Assembly: GCF_001425745.1 (NCBI RefSeq)
Contig: NZ_LMDF01000005.1
Coordinates: 742,472 to 806,471 of the forward strand
Length of the DNA stretch: 64,000 nucleotides
Direction: 5' to 3'
Source: Caulobacter sp. Root343
Lineage (GTDB): Bacteria; Pseudomonadota; Alphaproteobacteria; Caulobacterales; Caulobacteraceae
Below the pieces are notes generated by a model. It was not told the origin of the DNA, searched no databases, and was given only the letters and a program-made list of their open reading frames with translations. Both the position numbers and the translations under genes were made by a program. Below, one piece after another: positions 8,635-20,354 of the stretch (the first letter of the stretch is position 1; each line of letters opens with the position of its first letter).

Positions 8635-8726
8635 GCAGGGCTGATCAGGTCACTCAAGGACCGCCCTCCGGGCGGCCGCGCGCGGCGACGCGGAGCGTCG
8701 TCCTTGACTGACCTGATCAGCCCTGC
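8635..8726. repeat. Palindrome with two inner hairpins (predicted three-way junction)
   Basis: Outer arms of 27 bases (8635-8661 and 8700-8726) are exact inverted repeats apart from one mismatch, and include TGATCA. Inside lie two further hairpins: CCGCCC-TCC-GGGCGG and GACGC-GGA-GCGTC. The single strand can fold as a stem with two side loops. Confidence 0.75.
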
Positions 8727-8796
8727 ACGCTGCAGCCTCCAAGAGATTTAAGGATCGCACCAACCCGGGAGGTCGGCTCGCGACCCAAGTCGGACG

Positions 8797-8914
8797 TCTC
8801 CTCCCCCGCGCCGCGGGGGAGGTGGCCCGGAGGGCCGGAGGGGGCCAACGCGGCATGCGTCCTGCTTGCCCCCTCAGTCGCTCCGCGACAGCTCCCCCGC
8901 ATCGCGGGGGAGCA
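8797..8914. repeat. GC-rich inverted repeat module
   Basis: The left arm has CTCCCCCGCGCCGCGGGGGA and a GGCCCGGAGGGCC hairpin. The right arm has CCCCCTCAGTCGCTCCGCGA and CTCCCCCGCATCGCGGGGGA. Each arm is itself a hairpin. Confidence 0.6.
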
Positions 8915-9048
8915 TCCAGTGTCGTCAACTTCCGCTAACCACCCATAGCCGCCCTTCACCGGCTCAGCCGGCCTTCACTCCCCGCCCCACCGTAGCCCTT
9001 CGCCGCACCCCGCTTGCCCCCGCCCGATTCCCATCCCACCTTCGTAAG

Positions 9049-11591
<2,543 letters not shown>

Positions 11592-11595
<4 letters not shown>

Positions 11596-11891
11596 CGGAG
11601 GCGACGCACGACGCCGCCAAGGATTCGGTGAGGGCGGACATCTGGCTGTGGCGGGCCCGCTTCTTCAAGACCCGCTCGCTGGCCGCCCGGTTCGTCGACG
11701 AGGGCCGGATCCGCCTAACCCGGTCGGGGGCCGAGAGCCGCGTCGACAAGCCCTCGCGGACGGTCAAGCCCGGCGACCTCCTGGTGTTCGGCCTGGCCGG
11801 TCGGCTGGTCGCGGTGCGGGTGCTGGACTGCGGCGAAAGGCGCGGCCCCGCCACCGAGGCGCGTGGGTTATACGAGGCGGTGCAGGGGTAG
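11592..11891 (+). CDS. S4 domain RNA-binding protein (HslR/Hsp15-like)
   Basis: A 99-residue protein whose start overlaps the helicase stop (ATGA), implying coupled translation. Residues about 14-75 form an S4 RNA-binding fold: DIWLWRARFFKTRSLAARFV, then VDKPSRTVKPGDLLVF. The family relative Hsp15 binds stalled 50S subunits carrying nascent chains. The pair helicase plus S4 protein is conserved in alphaproteobacteria and points to RNA or ribosome maintenance. Confidence 0.9.
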
Positions 11892-11943
11892 ACCTTCGCT
11901 CCTGATCCGCTACCCTGGGTCATCACGGGGCAGGAGCTTTACC

Positions 11944-12744
11944 ATGACGCGTCTCCTACCCCGCCTTCTCGGGCTGGCCCTGGCCGGCTTCACCGTCGTC
12001 GCCTCGCCGACGCTGGCCGAGACCCGGACACCGATCCGCACCTTCGACCTGCCGCAGCTGCAGCGCATGGGCCTGGCCCTGTACCGGCAGGACCTGTCGG
12101 CCTGGCGCGCCACCGACGCCGTGGCGGCCAAGGTCCCCGACCTGGCGGCCGCCGGCCTCAAGGGCTGGCTGGTCGAGGACGACGGCAAGGTCGCCAAGGT
12201 CCGCTTCCTGCGCGACCTCGGCCAGGGTCTGGAGGTCGGCTACGACGTCGAGGTCAGCGCCAAGGGCGTCGGCCCGGTCACCCAGCCGAGGCATCGCGGC
12301 CTGACCGGCGAGGAGCGGGCGATGTTCGCCGCGCGCCAGACCGCCGCGTCCTTCATGTCCGGCGGGTGCCGGCCCGGCTACAACAGCGCGGTGATCAAGG
12401 ATCCGGACGGCGACGGCTGGCTGGTCTGGATGCTGGCCCCCAGCCCCGGCCAGGGGGTTATCCCGGTCGGCGGCCACTACCGCTTCACGATCAGCGCCGA
12501 CGGCTCGACGGTCGAGGAGCGCGACGCCCTGTCGGCCAGCTGCCTGACCATCGCCCAACCCAAGCTGCCGCCCGGCGCCAAGACCGAGGGCATGGTGGTC
12601 TCGCACGTGGTGTCGCCGACCCCGGTCGAGACCCACGTGTTTCTGAGCCTGCTCTACCACCAGCCGATGTACGTCACCACGGGCAAGGGCGAGCTGTGGG
12701 TGGTCGGCAGCGGCCAGATCGCGCCGGTGCAGCTCAAGCCTTAG
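11944..12744 (+). CDS. Hypothetical periplasmic protein
   Basis: A 266-residue protein with a signal peptide (MTRLLPRLLGLALAGFTVVA, cleaved about residue 25). The mature part has three Cys residues and motifs such as MSGGCRPGYNSAVIKDPDG and THVFLSLLYHQPMYV. I do not recognise the family. A strong Shine-Dalgarno (AGGAG, about 11931) supports the ATG at 11944. It separates the S4 gene from fdxA in what is otherwise a conserved cluster. Confidence 0.8.
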   Translation: MTRLLPRLLGLALAGFTVVASPTLAETRTPIRTFDLPQLQRMGLALYRQDLSAWRATDAVAAKVPDLAAAGLKGWLVEDDGKVAKVRFLRDLGQGLEVGYDVEVSAKGVGPVTQPRHRGLTGEERAMFAARQTAASFMSGGCRPGYNSAVIKDPDGDGWLVWMLAPSPGQGVIPVGGHYRFTISADGSTVEERDALSASCLTIAQPKLPPGAKTEGMVVSHVVSPTPVETHVFLSLLYHQPMYVTTGKGELWVVGSGQIAPVQLKP

Positions 12745-12838
12745 ATGTAGAGCGCCGCCGGCTGTTCGTCGAAACGCCGGCCCTCTCCTCAGGGTCTTAG
12801 TCGACGGTGAATACCAAACAGAGCTCGCTGAAAACGCC

Positions 12839-13783
12839 CTAGCCGCCGCGCGACGACCCCGCCGGCGGCGCGAGCCAAATCGTGCCGGCCTTGGCGTCCA
12901 GCACGATGAACAGCTGATCAAGAAGGTCCATGCCAATGGCGCCTTCCGTATCATCGCCGGGCCACGGCATGATCTGGGTCCGTACATTTGTGTAGCGGTT
13001 GTTTCCAACGCTAACGGCAGGCAGGACGCCGAAATCGACGGCGCGCTCGCGTCCATCCACGCCAAGGGTTCCGCCACGCTCGACCCTTGCATTGGCGGGC
13101 CCGACCCGCGCCCAGGTCGCCGGTTCTAGGGTGAGGGCCCCGGAAGCCCCAAGATCCAGTTCGACGAGCACCGGCTTCCCATCGACGAGGACCTCGATCC
13201 GATAACCGCCTTTCAGAGGCAGGGACGGGAACCCCGCTGGCGGTCGCAACACGCCCGAAGGGTAGAGGTCCAAGGTCCGCTTGGCCGGATCCAGCTTGAC
13301 CGCGGCCATGGACAGGAAGTCCGCCCCCAACACGAACTCGACCTTTCTTCCCATGGCTGCCGACATCGCGGTCATATCCAGACCCGCGACCGCGGGGCTG
13401 TGGATCTCCAGCTGATCGGGAATCTTGATCTCGACGTCAGACACGCGGCGCTTCGGTATTGAGGAGCCCGTGGACGTCCGCACCGTGCCCTGTGGCGCGT
13501 CAATCCGGAGGCCGGCGTCGGCCGCCAGGGCCGTGTCGATCAGGCTGCGCTCCGCCCCGGTGTCGACGAGAGCCCAGACATCCCTGCCCGCGACCACGGC
13601 CTTGAGGACAATGTGGCCGTGAACGAGCTCATAGGGCGCCGCCTTGTGCGCCGCCAACGGCGTGAAGCGGGCCTGCACTCGAATTTCAGAACTCTCCACG
13701 CCGGCCTTGGGCGGCGGGTTCGGCGGTATCGAGGCGCTCTGGCCGGCCAACAGGCCGCTGAGGATCAGAACAAGAGCCGACAA
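12839..13783 (-). CDS. Retropepsin-like aspartic protease, two domains
   Basis: About 314 residues. The first aspartyl protease lobe has the catalytic signature ALVDTGAERSLID; the second has VELDLGASGALTLE, in which Thr of the usual DTG is Leu. This is the arrangement of bacterial retropepsin-like proteins (Asp_protease_2). A hydrophobic N-terminus (ALVLILSGLLAGQSA) suggests periplasmic location. Two TTG starts are possible: 13843, without a Shine-Dalgarno, and 13783, preceded by a purine-rich GGGGGGGAAGC; I use the latter. Codon bias is weaker than in flanking genes. Confidence 0.75.
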   Translation of the reverse strand: MSALVLILSGLLAGQSASIPPNPPPKAGVESSEIRVQARFTPLAAHKAAPYELVHGHIVLKAVVAGRDVWALVDTGAERSLIDTALAADAGLRIDAPQGTVRTSTGSSIPKRRVSDVEIKIPDQLEIHSPAVAGLDMTAMSAAMGRKVEFVLGADFLSMAAVKLDPAKRTLDLYPSGVLRPPAGFPSLPLKGGYRIEVLVDGKPVLVELDLGASGALTLEPATWARVGPANARVERGGTLGVDGRERAVDFGVLPAVSVGNNRYTNVRTQIMPWPGDDTEGAIGMDLLDQLFIVLDAKAGTIWLAPPAGSSRGG

Positions 13784-13938
13784 GCTTCCCCCCCACAAAA
13801 CGCCGCCAGGCGCGGAGGTTAGGATCCCTAGCGCTGCCGTCAAGGTTGAGAGGGCGCGGGCGTGCCTCTATGGCCGCTCACGACCCGTTGCGGACTTTGC
13901 CGTGCAGGACTTAACCTCTCGAGATTGGAGTCAGCCTC

Positions 13939-14289
13939 ATGACACAAGCAATATTGGCGATGGCAATAGCTTTGGTTGCCGTGGCGCTTCTCACAGCAAT
14001 GTCACTGCGCGCCAACCGTCGCTTCGAAATGGAGCGTCGACTGCCGATGCAATGGTGGCTGGATGGCGCGGTCACCTGGGCAGCGCCACGCAGGATGGCG
14101 CTTGCGTTCACGCCTGTGCTTGCCGCGATCTGTTTGGCGGCTGTCGTTGCATTGACGATATTTGGCAAACCGAGACCCGGTCAGGAAGGTCTCGTCATAC
14201 CTGTGAACATTTTCGTGGCGATCACCTTCCTCTGTGCGCACGCATTTCACCTAAGGATGATTCAGCGGACCGTTTGGCGAAAAGAGTAG
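13939..14289 (+). CDS. Small three-helix membrane protein, hypothetical
   Basis: A 116-residue protein with hydrophobic segments at about residues 3-22, 53-76 and 84-104. The middle motif LPMQWWLDGAVTWAAPRRMAL loosely resembles the DUF1648 region of SdpI-type proteins, but this is uncertain. GC is clearly lower than in surrounding genes, which may mean recent acquisition. A GGAG-type Shine-Dalgarno precedes the start. It converges on the GGDEF-EAL gene. Confidence 0.65.
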   Translation: MTQAILAMAIALVAVALLTAMSLRANRRFEMERRLPMQWWLDGAVTWAAPRRMALAFTPVLAAICLAAVVALTIFGKPRPGQEGLVIPVNIFVAITFLCAHAFHLRMIQRTVWRKE

Positions 14290-14343
14290 CGTCCGCTTCC
14301 CACCCGTTGCAGCCAGCCCCACACCGAAGCCACCGCGCCGCCG

Positions 14344-16428
14344 CTAGACCGTAAACCCCTCGAGGAACCTCGCTACCTGGTCCGCCGGCATCGGGCGGCC
14401 GAAGTGGTAGCCCTGCACCTGGTCGCAGCCGTAGTGCTCCAGCGCCTTCAGCTGGGCGGCGTCCTCGACGCCCTCGGCCACCACCTTCATGCCCATCGAG
14501 GTGCCCAGGGTGATCACGGCCTTCACGATCGCCTCATCCTCGGTGTTCTGGACGAAGGACTTGTCGATCTTCAGGCGGTCGATCGGGAACTGGCGGAGGT
14601 TGGCCAGGCTGGCATAGCCGGTGCCGAAGTCGTCCAGGGCGATCATCACTCCCGCGTCGTGCAGCCGCTTGACGGTGTCGCTGACCAGGTCCGAGCCCCA
14701 GCCCATATAGACGTTCTCGGTGACCTCGATGGTCAGGCGGTCGCACGGTACGTTCCAGCGGGCCAGGCGGTCCTGGACCTCTTCGGCCAGGCGGCCGCTG
14801 CGGAACTGGGCGGCCGAGATGTTGACCGCCACGCGGCCGAACTCGACACCCTGGTCCATCCAGGTGCGCATCTGCTTCAGGGCCCGCTCGAAGGCGACGT
14901 CACCCAGCTTCAGGGACAGGTCCTGGTCCTCGAAGGCGGCCATGAACCGGGCCGGCGGCAGCACGCCCTGCTCGGGATGGTTCCAGCGCATCAGGGCCTC
15001 GAAGCCGGCGACCTTGCCCTCGCGGATGTCGACGACGGGCTGGTAGTACAGCACGAACTCGTCGGCGGTCAGGGCCGCGCGAACGTCGCGCAGCAGCTCG
15101 ATCCGCTGCTCGACCTCGGAACGCATCGACGGCTCGAACAGGATGCTGCGGTTGCGGCCCGCCTCCTTGGCCCGATAGAGGGCGATGTCGGCGTTCTTGA
15201 TCATGTGGGCCGGATCGGCGTCCGGATCGCCGTGCAGGGCCGCCCCGATGCTGGCGCTGGCGGTGAAGCTGCGGCCGGCGTGCTCGATCGGGCGGCGCAG
15301 CAGCTCCTGCAGCGTCGCGATCGGCCGCATCATGTCGGCCTCGCCGTGCAGGCCGCGCAGGATCACCGCGAACTCGTCGCCGCCCAGCCGCGCGACCGTG
15401 TCGCCGGCCCGGAAGGCGCGCTGCAGCATGCCCGCCAGCCGCTTGAGCAGGGCGTCGCCGGCGTCGTGGCCCAGGGTGTCGTTGATGTCCTTGAAGTGAT
15501 CGACGTCGATCATGATCAGGCCGAACATCTCGCCCAAGGTTTCGGACGCCGTCACCGCCTCCTGGAAGCGGTGCTGGAACAGGGCCCGGTTGGGCAGGCC
15601 GGTCAGCGAGTCCTTGAAGGCCAGGGTCTCGATCGCCTCGGTCTGGCGGCGGCGGTCGGTGATGTCCTTGAACAGGTTGACCAGCTTCTCGGGCTTGCCG
15701 TCGGCGCCGACGAACACCTTGCCGACCGAGCGCACCCAGGTCTCGACCCCGTCGTCGCGGTCCAGCCGGAACTCGAACACCCGGGCCTCGCCCAGCTTGC
15801 GGGTCGCCACGGCGTCGGCGCAGCGCTGGCGGTCCTCGGGATGGACGATGTCCAGCGGGTCGTTCTCGAAGGTGCACCACTTCTGCAGCTCGGGCGCGGT
15901 GCCGGAGAAATAGATTTCCTTGGTGTGCAGGTCGTATTCGCGGACCAGCAGGTCGTCGAGCTCCAGCGCCATCTTCAGGCGTTGCTGGTCGCGCTCGGCG
16001 CGCAGCACGCTGTCGGCGTAGCCGGTGACGTCGCGGGCCGTGACCATGACGGCGAAGGTCTCTCCGCCTTCGCGGCAGGCGCTGAACTCGGTGCGCCAGA
16101 CATGCTGGACGCCATCCTGGCCGACGGTGGGCAGGTAGCGTGAAAAGGCGAGGCCCTCTTCGGCGCAGGCCAGCAGCGCCCCGACGTCCTCGGACGCCAC
16201 CAGGCCGCCCGCGCCGGCGTCGGCGCCGACCGAAACGGTCGCGGCGATGCCCTGCGCCGCCCATTCGCGGCTGATCGCCACGAGGTTCAGGTCTCGGTCC
16301 AGCAAGGCCGCCGCGAACGGAATTTCGCGGACGAACTCACCGAACGCACGCGCACGCGCCCTGGCGAGGGCGCGTGTGGCGGTGTCGGCTTCCACGCTGG
16401 TTTGGATAGCCAAGGCTTGTGTCTTCAT
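14344..16428 (-). CDS. PAS-GGDEF-EAL cyclic-di-GMP signalling protein (paralogue A)
   Basis: A 694-residue soluble protein. The N-terminal 290 residues hold two PAS-like sensor regions, the second ending DITDRRRQ. The GGDEF domain follows, with RLGGDEFAV near 348 and an intact inhibitory site RAGD five residues before it. The EAL domain starts [14 protein letters not shown] near 476 and keeps [16 protein letters not shown] and VVAEGVED, so both diguanylate cyclase and phosphodiesterase activity look possible. The start at 16428 is the first credible ATG. Its C-terminal 420 residues are very similar to the protein at 18562. Confidence 0.93.
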   Translation of the reverse strand: MKTQALAIQTSVEADTATRALARARARAFGEFVREIPFAAALLDRDLNLVAISREWAAQGIAATVSVGADAGAGGLVASEDVGALLACAEEGLAFSRYLPTVGQDGVQHVWRTEFSACREGGETFAVMVTARDVTGYADSVLRAERDQQRLKMALELDDLLVREYDLHTKEIYFSGTAPELQKWCTFENDPLDIVHPEDRQRCADAVATRKLGEARVFEFRLDRDDGVETWVRSVGKVFVGADGKPEKLVNLFKDITDRRRQTEAIETLAFKDSLTGLPNRALFQHRFQEAVTASETLGEMFGLIMIDVDHFKDINDTLGHDAGDALLKRLAGMLQRAFRAGDTVARLGGDEFAVILRGLHGEADMMRPIATLQELLRRPIEHAGRSFTASASIGAALHGDPDADPAHMIKNADIALYRAKEAGRNRSILFEPSMRSEVEQRIELLRDVRAALTADEFVLYYQPVVDIREGKVAGFEALMRWNHPEQGVLPPARFMAAFEDQDLSLKLGDVAFERALKQMRTWMDQGVEFGRVAVNISAAQFRSGRLAEEVQDRLARWNVPCDRLTIEVTENVYMGWGSDLVSDTVKRLHDAGVMIALDDFGTGYASLANLRQFPIDRLKIDKSFVQNTEDEAIVKAVITLGTSMGMKVVAEGVEDAAQLKALEHYGCDQVQGYHFGRPMPADQVARFLEGFTV

Positions 16429-16694
16429 GAAGTCGGCTTCCCGACGTTTGTTTTTATTGGACGTTTCTCGAGCGACATACTCACGTTCGTTCAATAAGAA
16501 ATGGTTTGCGTCCAGACGGTCCGATGTCGCGCGACATCGCCGCGCGGGCCGCCGGCCGGTTTCAGAAACACGGCCCGCCCTGGTCGCGCCTAGAGAATTC
16601 CTGGGTCCCCAGGGCGCCAAGCCGCATTGACAAGCGGCCCCTAGACTTCGAAAACGCGGCCGCCGAACTCCGTCCGACCTCAACCGAGTTTTCG

Positions 16695-17036
16695 ATGACC
16701 TATATCGTCACCGACGCCTGCGTCCGCTGCAAGTTCATGGACTGCGTGGAGGTGTGCCCGGTCGATTGCTTCTACGAGGGCGAGAACTTCCTCGTCATCA
16801 ACCCCGACGAATGCATCGACTGCGGGGTGTGCGAACCCGAGTGCCCGGTCGACGCCATCAAGCCGGACACCGAGGACGAGGCCGACGGCAAGTGGCTGCG
16901 CGTCAACGCCGACTACGCCAAGGTCTGGCCGAACATCACGGTCAAGGGCGAGCCGCCCGCCGACCGCGAGGAATTCGAGCGCGAGACCGGCAAGTTCGAG
17001 AAGTACTTCAGCGAAAAGCCGGGCACGGGTTCCTGA
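16695..17036 (+). CDS. fdxA: Seven-iron ferredoxin FdxA
   Basis: A 113-residue ferredoxin with the Azotobacter FdI layout. By analogy, Cys9, Cys17 and Cys50 would ligate a 3Fe-4S cluster, and Cys21, Cys40, Cys43 and Cys46 a 4Fe-4S cluster; Cys12 and Cys25 are extra. The motifs are [17 protein letters not shown] and [12 protein letters not shown]. It is a cytoplasmic electron carrier. The ATG at 16695 matches the family start; the upstream extension is non-coding. It sits before cdnL, as in other alphaproteobacteria. Confidence 0.95.
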   Translation: MTYIVTDACVRCKFMDCVEVCPVDCFYEGENFLVINPDECIDCGVCEPECPVDAIKPDTEDEADGKWLRVNADYAKVWPNITVKGEPPADREEFERETGKFEKYFSEKPGTGS

Positions 17037-17400
17037 TCCCGCCGCCGGTCCAGGCGCGATTTCTCAAGCTCTAGCGATCACCGACCCGCGAAAGCTTGGC
17101 GGCGAGATCCCCCATGCCAGGACGCAACCCTTTCATAGGGCTGAATTTTATGCTATTGTCGCTGCCGACGTGACGGTTGCGGCTATTCGCGACGGTCCGT
17201 CTTGTCGAAGAAGCCGTTTCAAGAAAGCCAATTTGAACCGGCTCGCCCGATCGAAGGCGAAGGGTGTCTTAGAGGTCTATTCCAAATCCTGACAGGCTTG
17301 GCCCCGCGACCAGTATTCCGCGGAGCGGGAAGCTGTCGCCTTTGGTTTGGGACAGAACACGGCGTTCGGACCTGGCGGGTCCGCATTGATGAGGACGAAC
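17037..17400. other. Long leader/promoter region of cdnL
   Basis: These 364 bases between fdxA and cdnL show no convincing gene. They are less GC-rich around 17140-17260 and so probably carry the cdnL promoter. I could not place a confident -35/-10 pair or a terminator for fdxA. Confidence 0.4.
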
Positions 17401-17904
17401 ATGAGCAAGAGCGGTCTGGAATTCTCGGTCAGCGATCACGTCGTTTACCCCGCACACGGCGTTGGCACCATTCAGGCGGTCGAGACCCAGGAAGTGGCCG
17501 GTATGTCGCTCGAAGTCTACGTCATCACCTTCGACCACGAGAAAATGACCCTGCGGGTCCCCACCAAGAAGGCCAAGACGGCCGGCCTGCGCCCGCTGGC
17601 GGAAGGCAATGTCGTCAATCAGGCTCTCACCACCCTGAAGGGCCGCGCCCGGGTGAAGCGCACCATGTGGTCGCGTCGCGCCCAGGAATACGAAGCCAAG
17701 ATCAACTCGGGCGACCTGATCTCGATCGCCGAGGTGGTTCGCGACCTGCACCGCGCCGAGAACCAGCCGGAACAGTCCTATTCGGAACGCCAGCTGTATG
17801 AATCGGCCCTGGACCGCATGGCCCGCGAAGTCGCCGCCATCGAGCGCATCGACCGCGAAGCCGCCATCGGCATCCTGACCAAGTCGCTGGTCAAGGCCGC
17901 CTAA
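17401..17904 (+). CDS. cdnL: CarD-family RNA polymerase-binding regulator CdnL
   Basis: A 167-residue protein with an N-terminal RNA-polymerase-interacting domain (FSVSDHVVYPAHGVGTIQAV) and a helical C-terminal DNA-binding domain (MWSRRAQEYEAKINSGDL). CdnL stabilises open complexes at rRNA and growth promoters. The start at 17401 (MSKSGLEF) is chosen over in-frame upstream starts by family length. The protein ends in Ala-Ala; in Caulobacter crescentus, CdnL is known to be a ClpXP substrate whose C-terminal AA matters. A strong terminator follows. Confidence 0.93.
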   Translation: MSKSGLEFSVSDHVVYPAHGVGTIQAVETQEVAGMSLEVYVITFDHEKMTLRVPTKKAKTAGLRPLAEGNVVNQALTTLKGRARVKRTMWSRRAQEYEAKINSGDLISIAEVVRDLHRAENQPEQSYSERQLYESALDRMAREVAAIERIDREAAIGILTKSLVKAA

Positions 17905-17935
17905 ACGGCCTTTCCCGACTTCCGAAGACACGAAG

Positions 17936-17963
17936 ACGCCCTCCCTCGCGGGAGGGCGTTTTT
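17936..17963 (+). terminator. Rho-independent terminator of cdnL
   Basis: The 10-bp perfect stem ACGCCCTCCC / GGGAGGGCGT, with loop TCGC, is followed by TTTTG. Confidence 0.9.
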
Positions 17964-17976
17964 GTTTGGGCGGACG

Positions 17977-18207
17977 TCACTCGAGGAGCGGAGGCTCGTC
18001 GTTCTCCGGCGATCCCTTCACGGGCTCGGCGGCCTCGATCGCATGTTTCGCCGGCTGATCCAGGACCGCGCCGAAACCCAGCAGGACCGAGGCGAGCATC
18101 AGGCCGCCCTTGGCCCTGGAGCCAAGCCGGTGGGCCAGCCACCCGATCAGCGGCGCCAGCACCAGGAGCGCGACCAGCGCGATCAAAAATTGAAGCCATC
18201 CAGCCAT
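17977..18207 (-). CDS. Small membrane protein, hypothetical
   Basis: A 76-residue protein with two hydrophobic helices (about residues 4-25 and 34-50) and a charged, acidic C-terminal tail. AAGGTGG precedes the ATG at the right distance. No family is recognised. It converges on cdnL across the terminator. Confidence 0.65.
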   Translation of the reverse strand: MAGWLQFLIALVALLVLAPLIGWLAHRLGSRAKGGLMLASVLLGFGAVLDQPAKHAIEAAEPVKGSPENDEPPLLE

Positions 18208-18287
18208 GCCACCTTAGTTAGGGCTTGATCGGCGCTAGCCAAGTCGCGGCTTGCGAAGGCGACTGAGGGTGGGAGCGGACTCCATTT

Positions 18288-18451
18288 CCTTCTCCCCTTG
18301 CGGGAGAAGGTGTCAGCGAAGCTGACGGATGAGGGGTCGATAGTCCTGTCGGCCTGGCGCCCAGCCGATCCGCAGTCGCGGCGGATCCGGTTTTCGCCCC
18401 CTCACCCGGCCCTTCGGGCCACCCTCTCCCGCAAGGGGAGAGGGGAAGGTC
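18288..18451. repeat. Palindromic intergenic repeat, copy 2
   Basis: The arms are CCTTCTCCCCTTGCGGGAGA and TCTCCCGCAAGGGGAGAGG. The core GAGGGGTCGATAGTCCTGTC is the reverse complement of the core of the repeat at 5808-5974, so this is the same element inverted. Confidence 0.75.
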
Positions 18452-18506
18452 CACTTAGGGTCGCAAGCCGGTCGTAGGAGGGGGAGCTTCGATCGGCGAG
18501 ACCGTA

Positions 18507-18550
18507 ACCACTCACCCTCCCACCCTCTCTCTCAAAGAGAGGGAATTGGT
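18507..18550. repeat. Dispersed repeat with ACTCACCCTCCCACC motif, second copy
   Basis: ACTCACCCTCCCACC followed by CTCTCTCTCAAAGAGAGGGA. It matches the organisation at 8480-8565. Confidence 0.5.
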
Positions 18551-18561
18551 GCGCCCGCCCC

Positions 18562-20301
18562 CTAAACCCCGCCAAACCCGCGCACGAACGCCGCCACCTC
18601 GCCGGCCGGCATCGGCTTAGCGAAATGGTAGCCCTGGACCTGATCGCAGCCATAGGCGCTGAGCGCGGCCAGCTGTTCGGGCTTTTCGACGCCCTCGGCC
18701 ACGACCTTCATGCCCATGCTGGCGCCGAGGTTGATCACGGCGCGGACGATGGCGTCGTCCTCGGCGTTCTGGACGAACGACTTGTCGATCTTCAGGCGAT
18801 CGACCGGGAACTGGCGCAAGTTGGCTAGCGAGGCGTAGCCTGTGCCGAAGTCGTCCAGGGCGATCTGCACCCCGGTGGCGTGCAGCGCGCACACCGTCTC
18901 GGCCACCACGTCGGCGCCCCAGCCCATATAGACGTTCTCGGTGACCTCGATGGCCAGGCGCTCGGCGGGCACGTTCCAGGCGCGCAGCTTGTCGGCGATG
19001 TCGCTGGCCAGGCGCCCGGTGCGGAACTGTTCGCTGGAGATGTTGACGGCCACCCGGCCGAACTCGACCCCCTCGTCCAGCCAGGCGCGCATCTGACCCA
19101 GCGCTCGCTCGAAGGCGACCTCGCCCAGCTGCAGCGAAAGGTCGGTGTCCTCGAACGCGGCCATGAAGGCGGCCGGCGGCAGCACGCCCTGCTCGGGATG
19201 GTTCCAGCGCATCAGCGCCTCGAAGCCGGCGACCTTGTTCGACACCAGGTCGACCACCGGCTGGTAGTAGAGATCGAATTCGCCCTGGGCGATCGCCAAC
19301 CGCACCTCGCGCAGCAGCTCGACCCGCTGCTCGACCTGGGTGCGCATGGCGGGCTTGAAGACCACGCAGCGGTTGCGGCCGCCGGACTTGGCCTCGTACA
19401 GCGCCACGTCGGCGTTCTTCAGCAGGTGCAGCGGATCGGCGTCCGGATCGTCGTGGATCGCCGCGCCGAGGCTGGCGCTGATCGTGAAGCTGCGGCCCGA
19501 ATGCTCGACCGGCTTGCGCAGCAGGCCCTGCAACACCTCGATCGGGCGCAGCAGATCCTCCGGACCGTTCAGGCCGCGCAACACCACCGCGAACTCGTCG
19601 CCGCCCAGGCGCGAGACGGTGTCGCCCCGGCGGAAGGCTTTGCTCAGCGTCTTGGCCAGGTTCAGCAGCAGGGCGTCGCCGGCGTCGTGGCCCAGGGTGT
19701 CGTTGATATCCTTGAAGTGGTCGACGTCGATCATGATCACGCCGAACATCTCGCCCTGGCGCTCGGCCGCCTCGACCGCGGCGTCGAAACCGCGCTGGAA
19801 GGCGGTGCGGTTGGGCAGGCCGGTCAGGGTGTCGCGATAGGCCAGGAACTCGATCTTGGCCGAGGCCTCGACCCGGTCGGTGATGTCCTCGTGGGTGGCG
19901 ACATAGCCGACGCCTTCGATCGGCGTGTGCGAGATCCGCACGGTCCGGCCGTCGGCCAGGGCCAGCTCCCCGACGATCGACTGGCCCGGCCCGGCCTCGG
20001 CGCTGCGCGCCAGATATTCGGCCACGCCCGAGACCGGGCCCTGGCCGGTCGAGAAGCCGTATTCGAGGATCCTTTCGCGCGACGTTCCACGCCGCGTCAG
20101 CATCTCGGGCAGTCGGTACATGGCTCCGAACGCCGGGTTGCACAGGATCAGGCGGCCCTCGCCGTCCACCATGCACAGCCCGTGCGGCATGTTGTTCAGC
20201 GCGGCGGTGAACAGGGCGTTCTGCTCGGCGAGGGTGACGGCGGCGGTCTCTCTGGACGACAGGCCGCGGGGCTCGAGGGAAACGACGTTGGAAGATGACA
20301 T
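18562..20301 (-). CDS. PAS-GGDEF-EAL cyclic-di-GMP signalling protein (paralogue B)
   Basis: A 579-residue soluble protein. One PAS-type domain (about residues 27-150, [20 protein letters not shown]) is followed by a GGDEF domain with RLGGDEFAV near 232 and inhibitory site RRGD, and an EAL domain starting [13 protein letters not shown] near 360. All main catalytic signatures ([23 protein letters not shown]) are intact. The catalytic half closely resembles paralogue A at 14344, with the same orientation, while the sensor part differs. Confidence 0.93.
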   Translation of the reverse strand: MSSSNVVSLEPRGLSSRETAAVTLAEQNALFTAALNNMPHGLCMVDGEGRLILCNPAFGAMYRLPEMLTRRGTSRERILEYGFSTGQGPVSGVAEYLARSAEAGPGQSIVGELALADGRTVRISHTPIEGVGYVATHEDITDRVEASAKIEFLAYRDTLTGLPNRTAFQRGFDAAVEAAERQGEMFGVIMIDVDHFKDINDTLGHDAGDALLLNLAKTLSKAFRRGDTVSRLGGDEFAVVLRGLNGPEDLLRPIEVLQGLLRKPVEHSGRSFTISASLGAAIHDDPDADPLHLLKNADVALYEAKSGGRNRCVVFKPAMRTQVEQRVELLREVRLAIAQGEFDLYYQPVVDLVSNKVAGFEALMRWNHPEQGVLPPAAFMAAFEDTDLSLQLGEVAFERALGQMRAWLDEGVEFGRVAVNISSEQFRTGRLASDIADKLRAWNVPAERLAIEVTENVYMGWGADVVAETVCALHATGVQIALDDFGTGYASLANLRQFPVDRLKIDKSFVQNAEDDAIVRAVINLGASMGMKVVAEGVEKPEQLAALSAYGCDQVQGYHFAKPMPAGEVAAFVRGFGGV

Positions 20302-20354
20302 GGCACTAACCTCAACTCAGGCCAGGATCGTGCGATGGGCATGCCTAACAACCG

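Larger units (their letters stand above)
8269..9048. other. 780-base non-coding repeat-rich region
   Basis: No credible gene is present. At least four GC-rich palindromic modules lie side by side (8270-8390, about 8480-8565, 8635-8726, 8797-8914). The last 130 bases before the helicase gene are non-repetitive and must contain its promoter; the open frame that extends the helicase upstream to 8866 is repeat-derived. Confidence 0.7.
18208..18561. other. 354-base gene-free repeat region
   Basis: Lies between two minus-strand genes. It contains the second copy of the large palindromic repeat and, next to the GGDEF-EAL stop codon, a copy of the ACTCACCCTCCCACC repeat. No coding potential was seen. 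Confidence 0.65.

Noticed and set aside
8270..8914. CRISPR array
   Set aside because: The repeats are GC-rich palindromic modules of different sequence, without regular spacing or unique spacers.
14404..16143. 579-residue open frame antisense to GGDEF-EAL paralogue A
   Set aside because: Composition is low-complexity and the same artefact occurs opposite paralogue B (18880-20298), as expected when the sense genes are similar.
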